Below, piece by piece: positions 18,442 to 27,939 of a stretch of 64,000 bases of DNA (position 1 is its first letter; each line of letters opens with the position of its first letter). A model generated the notes under the pieces. That model saw only the letters and a list, made by a program, of their open reading frames with translations. It had not been told where the DNA came from and did not search any database. Source of the stretch: Bacillota bacterium (GTDB taxonomy: Bacteria; Bacillota; Negativicutes; DSM-13327). The position numbers and the translations under genes were made by a program. The stretch lies in NCBI GenBank assembly GCA_017889585.1, contig JAGFZX010000001.1:115519-179518 (forward strand), read 5' to 3'.

Positions 18442-19359
18442 ATGCCTATAAAAATTCCAAATAACTTACCGGCTACCAACATCCTTGAAAGCGAAAACAT
18501 TTTTGTAATCCACGAAAATAGAGCATATACCCAGGATATACGTCCTCTTAAAATATTGATTTTGAACCTGATGCCAACTAAAATAACTACAGAAACCCAG
18601 TTACTAAGGCTCTTGGGGAATTCTCCCCTACAAGTAGAAGTTGACTTCATTTATACAGCCAGCTATGCACCTACAAATACATCACAAGAACACTTAATTA
18701 AATTTTATGAAACCTTCGAAGATGTTAAATCTCGCAACTATGATGGCATGATCATTACAGGAGCACCTGTCGAACAAATGCCCTTTGAAAAAGTCTCTTA
18801 TTGGGAAGAGTTTTGCCAAATAATGGAATGGAGTAAAAAACATGTCTACTCCACATTTCACATTTGCTGGGCATCCCAAGCTGGCTTGTACTACCACTAT
18901 GGTATTCCAAAATATGATCTTCCCCAAAAAATGTTTGGTGTGTTCCCCCACCAAAACAAATTAGCTCAACCAGTCAAACTCTTCCGTGGCTTTGATGACA
19001 TCTTCTATGTTCCTCACTCAAGGCATACTGAAGTCCGCCGGGAAGATATCGCCAAGAACCCCAACCTATGCATACTCTCCGAATCTGACATTTCGGGTGT
19101 TTACGTGGTAGCTGATCTTATCGGTAGGCAGTTTTTTATCACAGGCCATTCAGAATATGACCCCCTCTCCCTAAAGGCTGAATACGACCGTGATGTTGCT
19201 CTGGGGCTATCTGTTAACATTCCTGATAATTATTACCCTAATGACGATCCCACACAAGCACCTGTTGTCCTCTGGCGCAGTGCTGCCAATCTACTCTTTT
19301 CCAATTGGCTCAACTATTATGTCTATCAAGAGACACCTTTCGACCTGGCCAAATTATAA
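18442..19359 (+). CDS. metAA: homoserine O-acetyltransferase, MetA type
   Basis: 305-residue MetA-fold homoserine acyltransferase, first committed step of methionine synthesis. The nucleophile is Cys142 (HICWASQAG), with the catalytic His and Glu in the C-terminal half (TGHSEYD). Residue 111 is Glu (TGAPVE). In characterised MetA proteins Glu111 selects acetyl-CoA and Gly111 succinyl-CoA, so the acetyl form is predicted despite the usual annotation as succinyltransferase. GGAGG precedes ATG. Single gene with a terminator after it. Confidence 0.92.
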   Translation: MPIKIPNNLPATNILESENIFVIHENRAYTQDIRPLKILILNLMPTKITTETQLLRLLGNSPLQVEVDFIYTASYAPTNTSQEHLIKFYETFEDVKSRNYDGMIITGAPVEQMPFEKVSYWEEFCQIMEWSKKHVYSTFHICWASQAGLYYHYGIPKYDLPQKMFGVFPHQNKLAQPVKLFRGFDDIFYVPHSRHTEVRREDIAKNPNLCILSESDISGVYVVADLIGRQFFITGHSEYDPLSLKAEYDRDVALGLSVNIPDNYYPNDDPTQAPVVLWRSAANLLFSNWLNYYVYQETPFDLAKL

Positions 19360-19367
19360 TAATTCTC

Positions 19368-19420
19368 AAAATAAGCAAAGACTTGATTGCAATTTTCTTG
19401 CACCAAGTCTTTGCTTATTT
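19368..19420. terminator. bidirectional intrinsic terminator
   Basis: Arms AAATAAGCAAAGACTTG / CAAGTCTTTGCTTATTT, 17 bp, between convergent metA and the chemoreceptor gene. Confidence 0.8.
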
Positions 19421-19451
19421 GTGGAACACGCTGTATTAAAGAATTTTTTTA

Positions 19452-21431
19452 CTAAATTTCAAATCGATTAACGATGTCCTGAAGTTTTTGCGCCATGTGG
19501 GCAAGATTATTACTAGCAGAAGCAATTTCCTCCATCGATGCTGCTTGTTCTTCCGTTGCAGCTGATACTGTTTGCGCTTCATCTGCTGCCTTTTTACTCA
19601 AGTCGTTTATGACCTGTACAGAAGATACAATTTGTTGACCTCCATTATCCATCTGCTCTACAGCAGCAGAAATTTCCGTAACTTCCTTTGATACTTCGCT
19701 CACTAACTGAGCAATCTCCCGGAATGCACTACCAGCACGATTTACAACCTCAGCCCCCAGACTTACTTCACGCGTTCCGTCATTCATAGCCGAAACAGCT
19801 TTAGCAGTATCTCCCTGTATTTGTCCAATAAGACCAGCGATTTGTTTGGCAGCTTCCTGTGACTGCTCAGCCAATTTGCGAACCTCTTCAGCAACCACGG
19901 CAAACCCCCGACCTTGTTCACCAGCCCGGGCCGCTTCAATGGCAGCATTAAGGGCCAATAAATTTGTCTGACCGGCAATACCTGATATGGTATCTACAAT
20001 TTGTCCAATTTCCTTTGACCTCTCACCCAAATTAGCAATAACCTCAGCAGAAGTATTAACTGTTTGCTCAATAAGACCCATTTGATTAATGGCCTTGTCA
20101 ATTGAAAGACCACTTTCTTGGGCTTTATCAGTAGCTTGAGAGGATTTTTCTTCAGCTTGATTGGCACTCATAGCCACTTTATGAATGTTATTCAACATCT
20201 TTTCCACTGCAGTAGCCGTCTTTTCCACTCCTTGCAGTTGCACGTCCGCCCCATGGGCTATATCCACCACCGAGCTTGCCACTTGATTGGTAACCTGAGC
20301 CGATTGCTGGGAACTGGCAGTTAACTCCTCTGATGAGGCAGCCAACTGTTCTGCACTCGTATGGACTTGCAAAATTAATTCACGTAAATTGCGAACCATG
20401 GTATTAAAGCCAGCAGCCAAAACGGCAATTTCATCTTTACCATTTGTCTTGGCCTGTACAGTAAGATCTCCTGCAGCAACCAGTTGCACCTGACCAACTA
20501 GTTCTTCAATGGGCTTCGTTATACGCTTGACCGTAAATATGGTACTAGCTATAACAATTAGCATTAATACAATAAATATCACTACAAATAACCATTTCAA
20601 AGTAACAAGAGGTTGATAGATAACTTCTTCTGGCACACTAATTGTCAAAAGCCATCCAGTAGAAGGTATTTTCCTATAAACCATCATCATATCTTTTCCA
20701 TTAAAGCTATACCTAGCATAACCCTTATCTTTTGTAAGAGCTTCTTTAAATAAAGAAGTATTTACTTTTAATTTATCGTCCTCAAAGATATTTTTTGATA
20801 TTAAATCCCCATTAGGATGAGCCAATATAATTCCTTTGCTATCAATCAAAAAAGCATAACCGGCATCATGCAATTTAATATCTTTTACATTGTCCACCAG
20901 AGTTTGTAGTAATATATCAGCACTCATGACTCCGCGAAATTGTCCTGAACTACTTTTCACTGGCATAGCCACCGATACGGCCATTTGTTTTGTTACCATA
21001 TCTAAATAAGGATCTGTAAAGCTAAGCTTCCCCTGTTCCTTACTGGATTTGTACCATGGCCTGCTACGAGGATCATAATCTGCAGGTGGCACCCATCCAC
21101 TCCCATCAATCATTTTCCCCTCGTTAGAACCAAAATAGACATCAGATATTTCTTTATCAACTGTCTTATAACCCGCTAGCATGGGTACAGTCATTTCAGC
21201 ATCACCATAAGAACTTTGTATCGTGCCTGCTGTAATCTCAAGCATTTTCGCCTTACTAATAAGCCAACCATCTAGTTTGCTTACATATGAAGCAGAAGTT
21301 TGATTCATTTCTTCCTGAATTCCTATAACTACCTGTTCTTTGGTAAACAGGTATCCGACAATCGATGATACTAATAGAATTATTGCCGACAATACTGAGA
21401 ATATTAATGTGAGTTTTGCCTTTAAATTCAT
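19452..21431 (-). CDS. methyl-accepting chemotaxis protein, dCache sensor
   Basis: 659-residue chemoreceptor. Membrane segment 1 is at about 8-28. An extracytoplasmic dCache-like sensor spans about 35-280, with the DPRSRPWY and DAGYAFLIDSKGIILAHPNG motifs typical of dCache_1, a domain that binds amino acids or carboxylates. Membrane segment 2 is at about 283-305, followed by HAMP and the cytoplasmic signalling domain, with the hairpin tip at IAGQTNLLALNAAIEAARAG. No CheR-binding pentapeptide at the C-terminus. The motility genes at 39-58 kb are consistent with use in chemotaxis. Ligand unknown. Confidence 0.95.
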   Translation of the reverse strand: MNLKAKLTLIFSVLSAIILLVSSIVGYLFTKEQVVIGIQEEMNQTSASYVSKLDGWLISKAKMLEITAGTIQSSYGDAEMTVPMLAGYKTVDKEISDVYFGSNEGKMIDGSGWVPPADYDPRSRPWYKSSKEQGKLSFTDPYLDMVTKQMAVSVAMPVKSSSGQFRGVMSADILLQTLVDNVKDIKLHDAGYAFLIDSKGIILAHPNGDLISKNIFEDDKLKVNTSLFKEALTKDKGYARYSFNGKDMMMVYRKIPSTGWLLTISVPEEVIYQPLVTLKWLFVVIFIVLMLIVIASTIFTVKRITKPIEELVGQVQLVAAGDLTVQAKTNGKDEIAVLAAGFNTMVRNLRELILQVHTSAEQLAASSEELTASSQQSAQVTNQVASSVVDIAHGADVQLQGVEKTATAVEKMLNNIHKVAMSANQAEEKSSQATDKAQESGLSIDKAINQMGLIEQTVNTSAEVIANLGERSKEIGQIVDTISGIAGQTNLLALNAAIEAARAGEQGRGFAVVAEEVRKLAEQSQEAAKQIAGLIGQIQGDTAKAVSAMNDGTREVSLGAEVVNRAGSAFREIAQLVSEVSKEVTEISAAVEQMDNGGQQIVSSVQVINDLSKKAADEAQTVSAATEEQAASMEEIASASNNLAHMAQKLQDIVNRFEI

Positions 21432-21524
21432 TTCCCTCTTCTCCTTATTTCCTTCTTGCCTCTAAGAACAATTTTTACTAGTAATTCGCGAAAAATGTAA
21501 AAAAACCTGCAGGAAAATCCAAAA

Positions 21525-21610
21525 TCAGGGTTCCTATTTGACTTATTATAGAAAAAAATGACTTATTTTACTACTTAGGTAGGATATTTCTCTATAAGTC
21601 AAACCTGACC
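21525..21610. terminator. imperfect palindrome after lrgB
   Basis: Inverted repeat with TTTGACTTATtATAGA against TCTATAAGTCAAA and outer AGGGT/ACCCT-like ends, directly after the lrgB stop. The interior is A/T-rich. It probably ends lrgAB transcription, but no clean T tract follows. Confidence 0.5.
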
Positions 21611-21616
21611 CTTCGA

Positions 21617-22309
21617 TCACTTTAAAAGCCAAGGAATATAAAATGGGGCAATAAATGAAATAAAGATAGCAGAGAGTGCCATCGCCACTCCTGACATTGC
21701 TCCTTGGGTTTGTCCTTCTTGCAAGATAGTAGCTGTACCTTGGCCGTGGGCAGTCACGCCCATCGCTAACCCTCTGGCTACAGGGTTATCTATTTTGCAT
21801 AACGAAAGGAAGCTCGCGCCAATCATCGAACCTAGTGTGCCTGTAAAGACGACAAAGGCCACGGCAATCGCTGGGTCGCCACCTGTAATAAGGGCAATAT
21901 CAATGGCAATCGGAGCCGTTATCGATTTAGGAGCGATAGATGTGACAATAAGGGAATCCAGGCCACTCAGCTTAGCGAGCATTACGGCGGTTGTTAATGT
22001 AGATACAGCACCGCATCCTATGCCTACGAGTATGGGAACCAATGATGCACGCAGAACCTGCCGATTTAGGTAAAGAGGCAGCGCGAGTGCCACAGTAGCA
22101 GGCCCAAGTAAAAAGGTCATAATATCTTTGCCTGGTTTGTACTGCTCAAATGTGATTCCTGAATAGTGCAGGATAAGAATGATAGCAGTAGTACTGAGCA
22201 GTAAAGGGGTTAGTAACGGATTTTTTATCTTCAAATAAATCTTTCGGCTGATGAAATATATAGCGACAGTCATGATAATAGTGAAAACAGTCAATGTTAC
22301 GCTTTGCAA
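21617..22309 (-). CDS. lrgB: LrgB family membrane protein
   Basis: 230-residue membrane protein of the LrgB/CidB family. Typical sequence: TAVMLAKLSGL and SIAPKSITAPIAIDIALITGGDP in the middle, MGVTAHGQGTATILQEG towards the C-terminus. With LrgA it forms a two-gene system linked to murein hydrolase control and, in Bacillus and Streptococcus relatives, to pyruvate transport. TTG start, one base after the lrgA stop, with GGAGTG as ribosome site inside the lrgA end. Confidence 0.92.
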   Translation of the reverse strand: MQSVTLTVFTIIMTVAIYFISRKIYLKIKNPLLTPLLLSTTAIILILHYSGITFEQYKPGKDIMTFLLGPATVALALPLYLNRQVLRASLVPILVGIGCGAVSTLTTAVMLAKLSGLDSLIVTSIAPKSITAPIAIDIALITGGDPAIAVAFVVFTGTLGSMIGASFLSLCKIDNPVARGLAMGVTAHGQGTATILQEGQTQGAMSGVAMALSAIFISFIAPFYIPWLLK

Positions 22310-22310
22310 G

Positions 22311-22688
22311 CTAACTCACTCCTTTTTTGCCCTGGTGAGATTTGTTGAGGATTTGAACGATTCCTCCTGTTGTTAGCAATGCTACTAAAGTACTGACCAC
22401 GAGGGGTAGAAATAAAAGATATCCTTTTTGAATAAACAAATCTCCCCATTCCATGAGTTCTACCGCAATAGGAATAAAGAAAAAGGATAGATGTTTAAGT
22501 AGAGGATTGGCTGCTGCTGACAACCATTGTTCTTTAATGATGCCGGTAGATAAAAGGACAAAAAGGCTGATCATACCTAGAACACTACCTGGTATTGGTA
22601 AGTGTAAAAATGTTACTACCCATGTACTAAGATAGTAAATAACCCATAATAAGAAAATTTGTCCAATAATTTTCAATAAATTGTTCAA
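22311..22688 (-). CDS. lrgA: LrgA/CidA family holin-like protein
   Basis: 125-residue membrane protein with four hydrophobic segments and the family LHLPIPGSVLGM motif near residue 30. Partner of LrgB. TTG start preceded by AGAGGTG. A 13-bp perfect palindrome lies 35 bp upstream and may be the operator. No LytTR/LytS regulator lies next to it. Confidence 0.9.
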   Translation of the reverse strand: MNNLLKIIGQIFLLWVIYYLSTWVVTFLHLPIPGSVLGMISLFVLLSTGIIKEQWLSAAANPLLKHLSFFFIPIAVELMEWGDLFIQKGYLLFLPLVVSTLVALLTTGGIVQILNKSHQGKKGVS

Positions 22689-22722
22689 GAAAGGTCACCT
22701 CTTTATGATAATATAGTGTATT

Positions 22723-22756
22723 TATAATCATTATATTATAAGCTATAATGATTATA
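22723..22756. promoter_or_regulatory. candidate operator of lrgAB
   Basis: Perfect inverted repeat TATAATCATTATA / TATAATGATTATA with an 8-nt spacer, 35 bp before lrgA. Symmetry and place suggest a dimeric repressor or activator site; the bound protein is unknown. Confidence 0.5.
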
Positions 22757-22819
22757 AAAAGAAAACAATTACGAGAATTTGGCTTTTATTATCCTACTAA
22801 AGTGACCTTTGAAAAGCAG

Positions 22820-22858
22820 GAAGGGGCTGTCCCAATCATTGATTGAGACAGCCCTTCT
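22820..22858 (-). terminator. intrinsic terminator of aldarate operon
   Basis: Stem AGGGGCTGTC / GACAGCCCTT (with CAATCA..TGATTG continuing inward), 12 bp after the garR stop in its direction of transcription. Confidence 0.8.
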
Positions 22859-22869
22859 ATTAGAGTAAA

Positions 22870-23754
22870 TTAGCGTTTTACTTCAACTTTCGCCATTTTT
22901 TCATAATATTTTACCAAGCTACTATGGTCAGCTTCACCCATATCGTCTGTTTTGAGGGCTTGCATCATTTCCATAACGGCTGCGGTAAGGGGTAAGGACA
23001 CACCCATTTCGTGAGAAGTTTCCAATGCATTATTCAAATCCTTAATATGAAGATTGATACGGAAACCAGGATCAAATTTACGATCCATCATCAAAGGTGC
23101 TTTGGCATCAAGAACCGTACTTCCCGCCAAACCTCCACGGATTGCCTGATAAACTAAGTCTGGCTCTACTCCAGCTTTACTGGCTAACACCAAGGCCTCA
23201 GAGACTGCTGCAATATTGAGTGCAACAATAACTTGGTTGGCAAGTTTGGTTATATTCCCTGCGCCGATCTCACCAGCCCGTACAACAGATCCAGCCATAG
23301 CTTTCATAACAGGATAGCATTTATCAAATACTTCTTGTTTTCCGCCAACCATAACAGACATTGTGCCATCAATGGCTTTCGGCTCACCGCCGCTCACTGG
23401 TGCGTCTAGCATTTCTACACCTTTTTCAGCAAGCTTTGCTGAGAGTTCCCGACTAACCAGTGGCGCGATCGAACTCATATCGATGAATATAGTGCCTGCT
23501 TTTGCTCCCTCAAGTACACCATTTTCCCCTAAAACAACTTCTTTTACGTGAGGCGAGTTAGGCAGCATGGTAATAACAACATCAACCTGCTCAGCTATAG
23601 CCTTAGCCGTGGCCGCACTTTTAGCCCCTGCAGCTACAACCTCAGCAACAGCACTTTGATTTCGGTCCATAACAGTAAGATCATAACCAGCCTTAAGTAA
23701 ATTTTTACTCATAGGTTTCCCCATAATTCCTAGTCCAATTAATCCAATTTTCAT
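22870..23754 (-). CDS. garR: 2-hydroxy-3-oxopropionate (tartronate semialdehyde) reductase
   Basis: 294-residue beta-hydroxyacid dehydrogenase reducing tartronate semialdehyde to D-glycerate. N-terminal Rossmann motif GLIGLGIMGKPM, substrate motif DAPVSGGEPKA at about 118-128, catalytic Lys170 in GAGNITKLANQ. Last gene of the aldarate operon, 73 bp after the aldolase that makes its substrate, which makes this assignment stronger than for other family members. AAAGGAG before ATG. A glycerate kinase, the expected next step, is not in the window. Confidence 0.92.
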   Translation of the reverse strand: MKIGLIGLGIMGKPMSKNLLKAGYDLTVMDRNQSAVAEVVAAGAKSAATAKAIAEQVDVVITMLPNSPHVKEVVLGENGVLEGAKAGTIFIDMSSIAPLVSRELSAKLAEKGVEMLDAPVSGGEPKAIDGTMSVMVGGKQEVFDKCYPVMKAMAGSVVRAGEIGAGNITKLANQVIVALNIAAVSEALVLASKAGVEPDLVYQAIRGGLAGSTVLDAKAPLMMDRKFDPGFRINLHIKDLNNALETSHEMGVSLPLTAAVMEMMQALKTDDMGEADHSSLVKYYEKMAKVEVKR

Positions 23755-23827
23755 TTTTATTAACTCCTTTATTTTTTAAATTTAATACTATGCAACTTCC
23801 CATTTAAGATGTTTATTGTTAGATTAT

Positions 23828-24595
23828 TTAATTATTGCTTCTTCCTGCCTTTACCATTTCCTTGAACTTTGCCGAAATTAGCCCCGACGATACCAACGTT
23901 ACAACTTTGGCACCTTCACCTGCACACCGGCCAATATCGTCAATGCCACCAGCCATAACGCCCATGGTGATACCTTTTTCCTTGCCCTTGCGAAGCAATT
24001 CTTTAATAGTAGCTTTCACAGCTGGATGATTTGGTCCTTCCAATTGATAGCCCATGGTAACGGACAAATCTGTAGGACCTATAAATGCAACATCAATGCC
24101 AGGCACGCTGATGATTTCCTCAAAATTTTCCACAGCTTCCGGAGTTTCGATGTGCACAATAACCATAGTATTACGATTGGCAGCCTCTAAATATTCTTTG
24201 CCAGAGTCATTACCAAAGCGCGCGGCCCGCACAGAATATGCCGTTCCCCTAGTACCATATGGTGGAAATTTGGCCTTTCTAACAACAGCTTCCGCATCAC
24301 CCTTAGTGTTGACCATTGGCACTTGTACGCCCTTAGCCCCTCGATCAAGAGCCTTCTGAATACCGGAATTATCATAAGATACACGCACGATGGCCGCTAG
24401 GCCGGTTAACTCGGCTGCTCGGATCAATTCTTCAATTTGGCCGTCAGTAAAAGCGCCATGTTCGTTATCGATGACGATAAAATCCAATCCTGCATACCCA
24501 ATAATTTCCACAAGAGACGGCGCATAAAAGGGCACAAATAAACCCAGCGTTAATTCACCACGCGACAATTTTTCTTTAAATGCATTTTCGAACAT
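23828..24595 (-). CDS. garL: 5-keto-4-deoxy-D-glucarate aldolase, HpcH/HpaI family
   Basis: About 255-residue class II aldolase splitting 5-dehydro-4-deoxy-glucarate into pyruvate and tartronate semialdehyde. Family marks are DFIVIDNEHGAF near residues 38-49 (catalytic His), the metal ligand Glu in VHIETPEAVEN and the later Asp in FIGPTDLS. A TTG at 24613 opens the frame earlier, but GAGGGG lies 8 nt before the ATG at 24595. It sits between galactarate dehydratase and tartronate semialdehyde reductase, the pathway order. Confidence 0.9.
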   Translation of the reverse strand: MFENAFKEKLSRGELTLGLFVPFYAPSLVEIIGYAGLDFIVIDNEHGAFTDGQIEELIRAAELTGLAAIVRVSYDNSGIQKALDRGAKGVQVPMVNTKGDAEAVVRKAKFPPYGTRGTAYSVRAARFGNDSGKEYLEAANRNTMVIVHIETPEAVENFEEIISVPGIDVAFIGPTDLSVTMGYQLEGPNHPAVKATIKELLRKGKEKGITMGVMAGGIDDIGRCAGEGAKVVTLVSSGLISAKFKEMVKAGRSNN

Positions 24596-24789
24596 ACTAA
24601 ACACCCCTCGCAATATATTTAAACCTAGCCTCTACTGCTCCGCAGGCATCTTTACCAAGGAATACTATCAAGAAACATCGCCCTAGTTATTTCATCTTTA
24701 AACAATCATTTTCATATATTGAAATATCGTTTCTTATATTGAAAGTATTCTATCTTTATAAGAAGTTCTGCTATATGATGAAATTTTGA

Positions 24790-26325
24790 TCAGGTCACTG
24801 GCGCAGGGTTAAACAAGCATAATGCATTCTTTAATCCCCAGTGTTCAGCCCAAGTCTCTTTACGCCCGCTAGCAACATCGATAATTAAACGAAATATTTC
24901 CCAACCAACCTCTTCAATTGTAGCTTCGCCTGTTGCGATTTGTCCTGCATTCACATCGATGAGATCATGCCATTGCTCCGCCAGGGCATTTCGTGTCCCT
25001 ACTTTAATGACAGGCACCATAGCCAATCCATAGGGTGTTCCTCGGCCGGTGGTAAACACTTGCACATGTATTCCTGAAGCAAGCTGCAGGGTGCCGCAGA
25101 CAAAATCACTAGCGGGTGTTGCCGCATAGATTAACCCTTTTTGCATTGCTTTTTCCCCAGGTGATAACACTCCTACAATGGCACTACTTCCTGATTTGGC
25201 AATAGAGCCCAGGGCTTTTTCCACAATATTTGCCAATCCACCTCTTTTATTACCTGGTGTGGTATTGGCACTTCGATCCACTTCACCAAGATCTAAATAG
25301 TGATCATACCACTTCATTTCTTGAATAAGCTTACGACCCACTTCTTCATTCACTGCGCGCGGTGTTAATAAATGAATTCCATCCCGTACCTCAGTGACTT
25401 CTGAAAATAGAACTGTCGCCCCAGCCCGGACTAACAAATCTGCTGCATAACCCACTGCTGGATTGGCAGTAACACCAGAGAAAGCATCACTCCCACCACA
25501 CTGCATACCAACTACCAAATCAGAAAGAGGGCAGGTAATCCGCTTTCGATCATTTAATCTTTGCAACTGTTCTTCTGCTTGTTCCATAATCTTCTGAACC
25601 ATTTTACTAAAGCCTTGATGATCTTGTAGTAAAACGATGGTTCCGGCATCACCATTTGGTAGCATTTTTTCTGGGAGCAGTTTCTCACAGCCCAAACCCA
25701 CTACCATTATTTCTCCGCCAAAGTTAGGATGGGTTGTAAGATTCTGCAGGGTACGAATAGGAATAATAGCCTCAGGCGCATTAATCGCCACTCCACAGCC
25801 ATAATTATGATTTAATGCCACTACATCTTCCACATTGGGATATTGGGGAAGTATTTCTTCTTTAATTCTTTTTACTGCATAATCAAGGACACCTGCAACA
25901 CATTGAACACTGGTACTAATGCCGAGGATATTTTTTGTTGCAGCACTGCCATCTGCATTACGAAATCCTTCAAATGTATACCCCTCAAGAGGTGGTAACG
26001 CTGCTGGCACCTTATTCCCAATTGATAATTCATCCAAATCTGGAGAAGTTGGCATGTGTACTAATGATTCATCAATCCAACTGCCTTTATGGATGGGATG
26101 AACTGCATATCCAATAACTTCCCCATAGCGAATAATTTCTTCATCTTGTTTCAAATCCCTTAAGGCTACTTTATGCCCCTGAGGAACATGCTCCCTGAGT
26201 TCAAGACCGCAAGGAAACACCGTTCCTGCAGGCAATCCTCCCCCATTGACAACAATCGCAACATTATCGACTGGATTAATTTTAATGTAAAGAGGTACTT
26301 CTTTTCGCTGTATATTATTATCCAT
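24790..26325 (-). CDS. garD: galactarate dehydratase (UxaA family)
   Basis: 511-residue dehydratase converting galactarate to 5-keto-4-deoxy-glucarate. The N-terminal SAF-like domain covers about 1-95 ([16 protein letters not shown]). The UxaA/GarD catalytic domain follows, with [15 protein letters not shown] around 170-185 and [19 protein letters not shown] around 270-290, where the Cys residues are expected metal/Fe ligands. The length is close to that of E. coli GarD, longer than altronate dehydratase parts. Ribosome site AAAGGA before ATG. The aldolase downstream and transporter upstream support aldarate use. Altronate dehydratase activity is the main alternative. Confidence 0.87.
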   Translation of the reverse strand: MDNNIQRKEVPLYIKINPVDNVAIVVNGGGLPAGTVFPCGLELREHVPQGHKVALRDLKQDEEIIRYGEVIGYAVHPIHKGSWIDESLVHMPTSPDLDELSIGNKVPAALPPLEGYTFEGFRNADGSAATKNILGISTSVQCVAGVLDYAVKRIKEEILPQYPNVEDVVALNHNYGCGVAINAPEAIIPIRTLQNLTTHPNFGGEIMVVGLGCEKLLPEKMLPNGDAGTIVLLQDHQGFSKMVQKIMEQAEEQLQRLNDRKRITCPLSDLVVGMQCGGSDAFSGVTANPAVGYAADLLVRAGATVLFSEVTEVRDGIHLLTPRAVNEEVGRKLIQEMKWYDHYLDLGEVDRSANTTPGNKRGGLANIVEKALGSIAKSGSSAIVGVLSPGEKAMQKGLIYAATPASDFVCGTLQLASGIHVQVFTTGRGTPYGLAMVPVIKVGTRNALAEQWHDLIDVNAGQIATGEATIEEVGWEIFRLIIDVASGRKETWAEHWGLKNALCLFNPAPVT

Positions 26326-26427
26326 TTTTTTCCTTTCATGTCTTTTATTAAAATTTCCAGCTTATTAGTTCCTATAATTGGCGATAGCATTACCGACGGA
26401 GTACCCTTTGATGTAAAAATATATCTA

Positions 26428-27741
26428 CTACTCTCTGATAATCCCAGTCATCAGATTTCCTTCCACATCAAATTCCATGTACTCTGGTTCATCTTCTGCT
26501 TCTAGACCTTCGTATTTCCCATGAACAACATCCTTATAATATGCTTCCGATAGCATAATCTGTCCAATATGAAGACTATTGGGAATACGAATGATTCTTG
26601 CCTTATCCTTGTTAACATTATTTAAAGTTCGTATACATAGTTGAATAGCTTCTTTGTCCGTCGCTACAACAATTGGAATGCCTGCTGACTTTAGTACGGT
26701 ACTTGTCAAACAATTAGGATACATTTTTTCAGGATCTAACTTCTCAAATAGCCGTTTTGTAATTGTACTAGCTAAACCAGTACCCAATCCATTTCCATGA
26801 GAACAATCTGTAATATCTAACATACACGTTCTTTGAACCTGTACACCACCTGTTGCATAATCCGTAGAAAATGTGCCTGTAATATTCGGATCTACCCCAG
26901 TGCCACTAAAGTTTTTGCCAATTTCGTCGACAATGAGAACATCTCCCTCGCCAACAATTAATTGGGGCATATTTGCAAAAGCTATTTTTAATAATTCTGG
27001 TTCTCTAGCCATAATATCGTCTTTATGAATGGCTTCTATTATACAGGTCTCATCATAGGCATTCTCCATACAGGGAATTGCTAATAAAATAGGGGCCTTT
27101 TCAAGAATTATTTTTGCATTAGCCGGTAAATTCTCAGCAATTTTCCCCATACCATCACTATGAACACTCTCCGCGCCGTGTTGTTTGCCAAGGCCAACTA
27201 CCATCATCTTACAAGGCCCGCTCTCATATTCACCGCGAAATGCGTTATGAGGTTTTAAACGACAAGATACAATAATACCATCTGATTCATAGGCTATTTT
27301 ATCTAAATAAACCGGCCTTCCTAATTCTGAAAATCCCAACATAACGGTGTCCATGCAGGATTTTATTGGACACCCCATGGTTTGTTCTGTAATATTGTAT
27401 CCAGCTAGAATTTCTATCTGTCCTTCTGCTGTTGCTCCACCATGACTTCCCATAGCTGGAACAATAAAAGGATTTGCATTTTGAGATTTTACAAAATCTA
27501 CGATTGCTTTCGTAATAATATCTACGTTTGCAATCCCTCTGCTTCCTGCCGTAATCGCTATATTCATTCCCATCTTTATTTGATCGGAAAATTTTTCCTT
27601 AGACAATTCTGCAAACACAACCCCCGGTATTTCTTCCGGCGTGATAACTGGTCTTGGGAATATTTGTTTTGCACGAAACATTTTAGGAATATATACATCC
27701 TCTAATAATTTTGATACAACTCCACCTTTTTTAATTTGCAC
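26428..27741 (-). CDS. LarA-like (lactate racemase domain) protein
   Basis: 437-residue protein of the LarA-like family (DUF2088 N-terminal lactate racemase domain). Its members include nickel-pincer-cofactor racemases and epimerases of 2-hydroxy acids. Visible: AMGSHGGAT near residue 97 and the H-rich KPHNAFRGEYESGPCKMM region near 160-180, in place of the LarA metal-site His cluster. The canonical larB, larC and larE cofactor genes are not nearby. GTG start with AAGGAG at 6 nt. Embedded between the transporter and galactarate dehydratase genes, it may act on an aldarate or related hydroxy acid. Function unproven. Confidence 0.7.
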   Translation of the reverse strand: MQIKKGGVVSKLLEDVYIPKMFRAKQIFPRPVITPEEIPGVVFAELSKEKFSDQIKMGMNIAITAGSRGIANVDIITKAIVDFVKSQNANPFIVPAMGSHGGATAEGQIEILAGYNITEQTMGCPIKSCMDTVMLGFSELGRPVYLDKIAYESDGIIVSCRLKPHNAFRGEYESGPCKMMVVGLGKQHGAESVHSDGMGKIAENLPANAKIILEKAPILLAIPCMENAYDETCIIEAIHKDDIMAREPELLKIAFANMPQLIVGEGDVLIVDEIGKNFSGTGVDPNITGTFSTDYATGGVQVQRTCMLDITDCSHGNGLGTGLASTITKRLFEKLDPEKMYPNCLTSTVLKSAGIPIVVATDKEAIQLCIRTLNNVNKDKARIIRIPNSLHIGQIMLSEAYYKDVVHGKYEGLEAEDEPEYMEFDVEGNLMTGIIRE

Positions 27742-27939
27742 TTTGTACTCCTTCCATTTACATATTTCTTATATGAACGAAGTTCTTAGTCGTGTTGTCC
27801 AGACAACGAAGGCAAAGGCCGGCCATATCCACTATTTCGACCACAGCAGTCACTATGCGACCCATGGTTACAAAGCATTTGTTAAAGGTTCTCAAATGAT
27901 AGGTTGCATGAGTCGCAAAGGTAATTGCTGCATCAACTC

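Noticed and set aside
22689..22811. Distant inverted repeat AAAGGTCAC / GTGACCTTT around the lrgAB control region
   Set aside because: Arms are short and about 100 bp apart, one being part of the ribosome site; probably chance.
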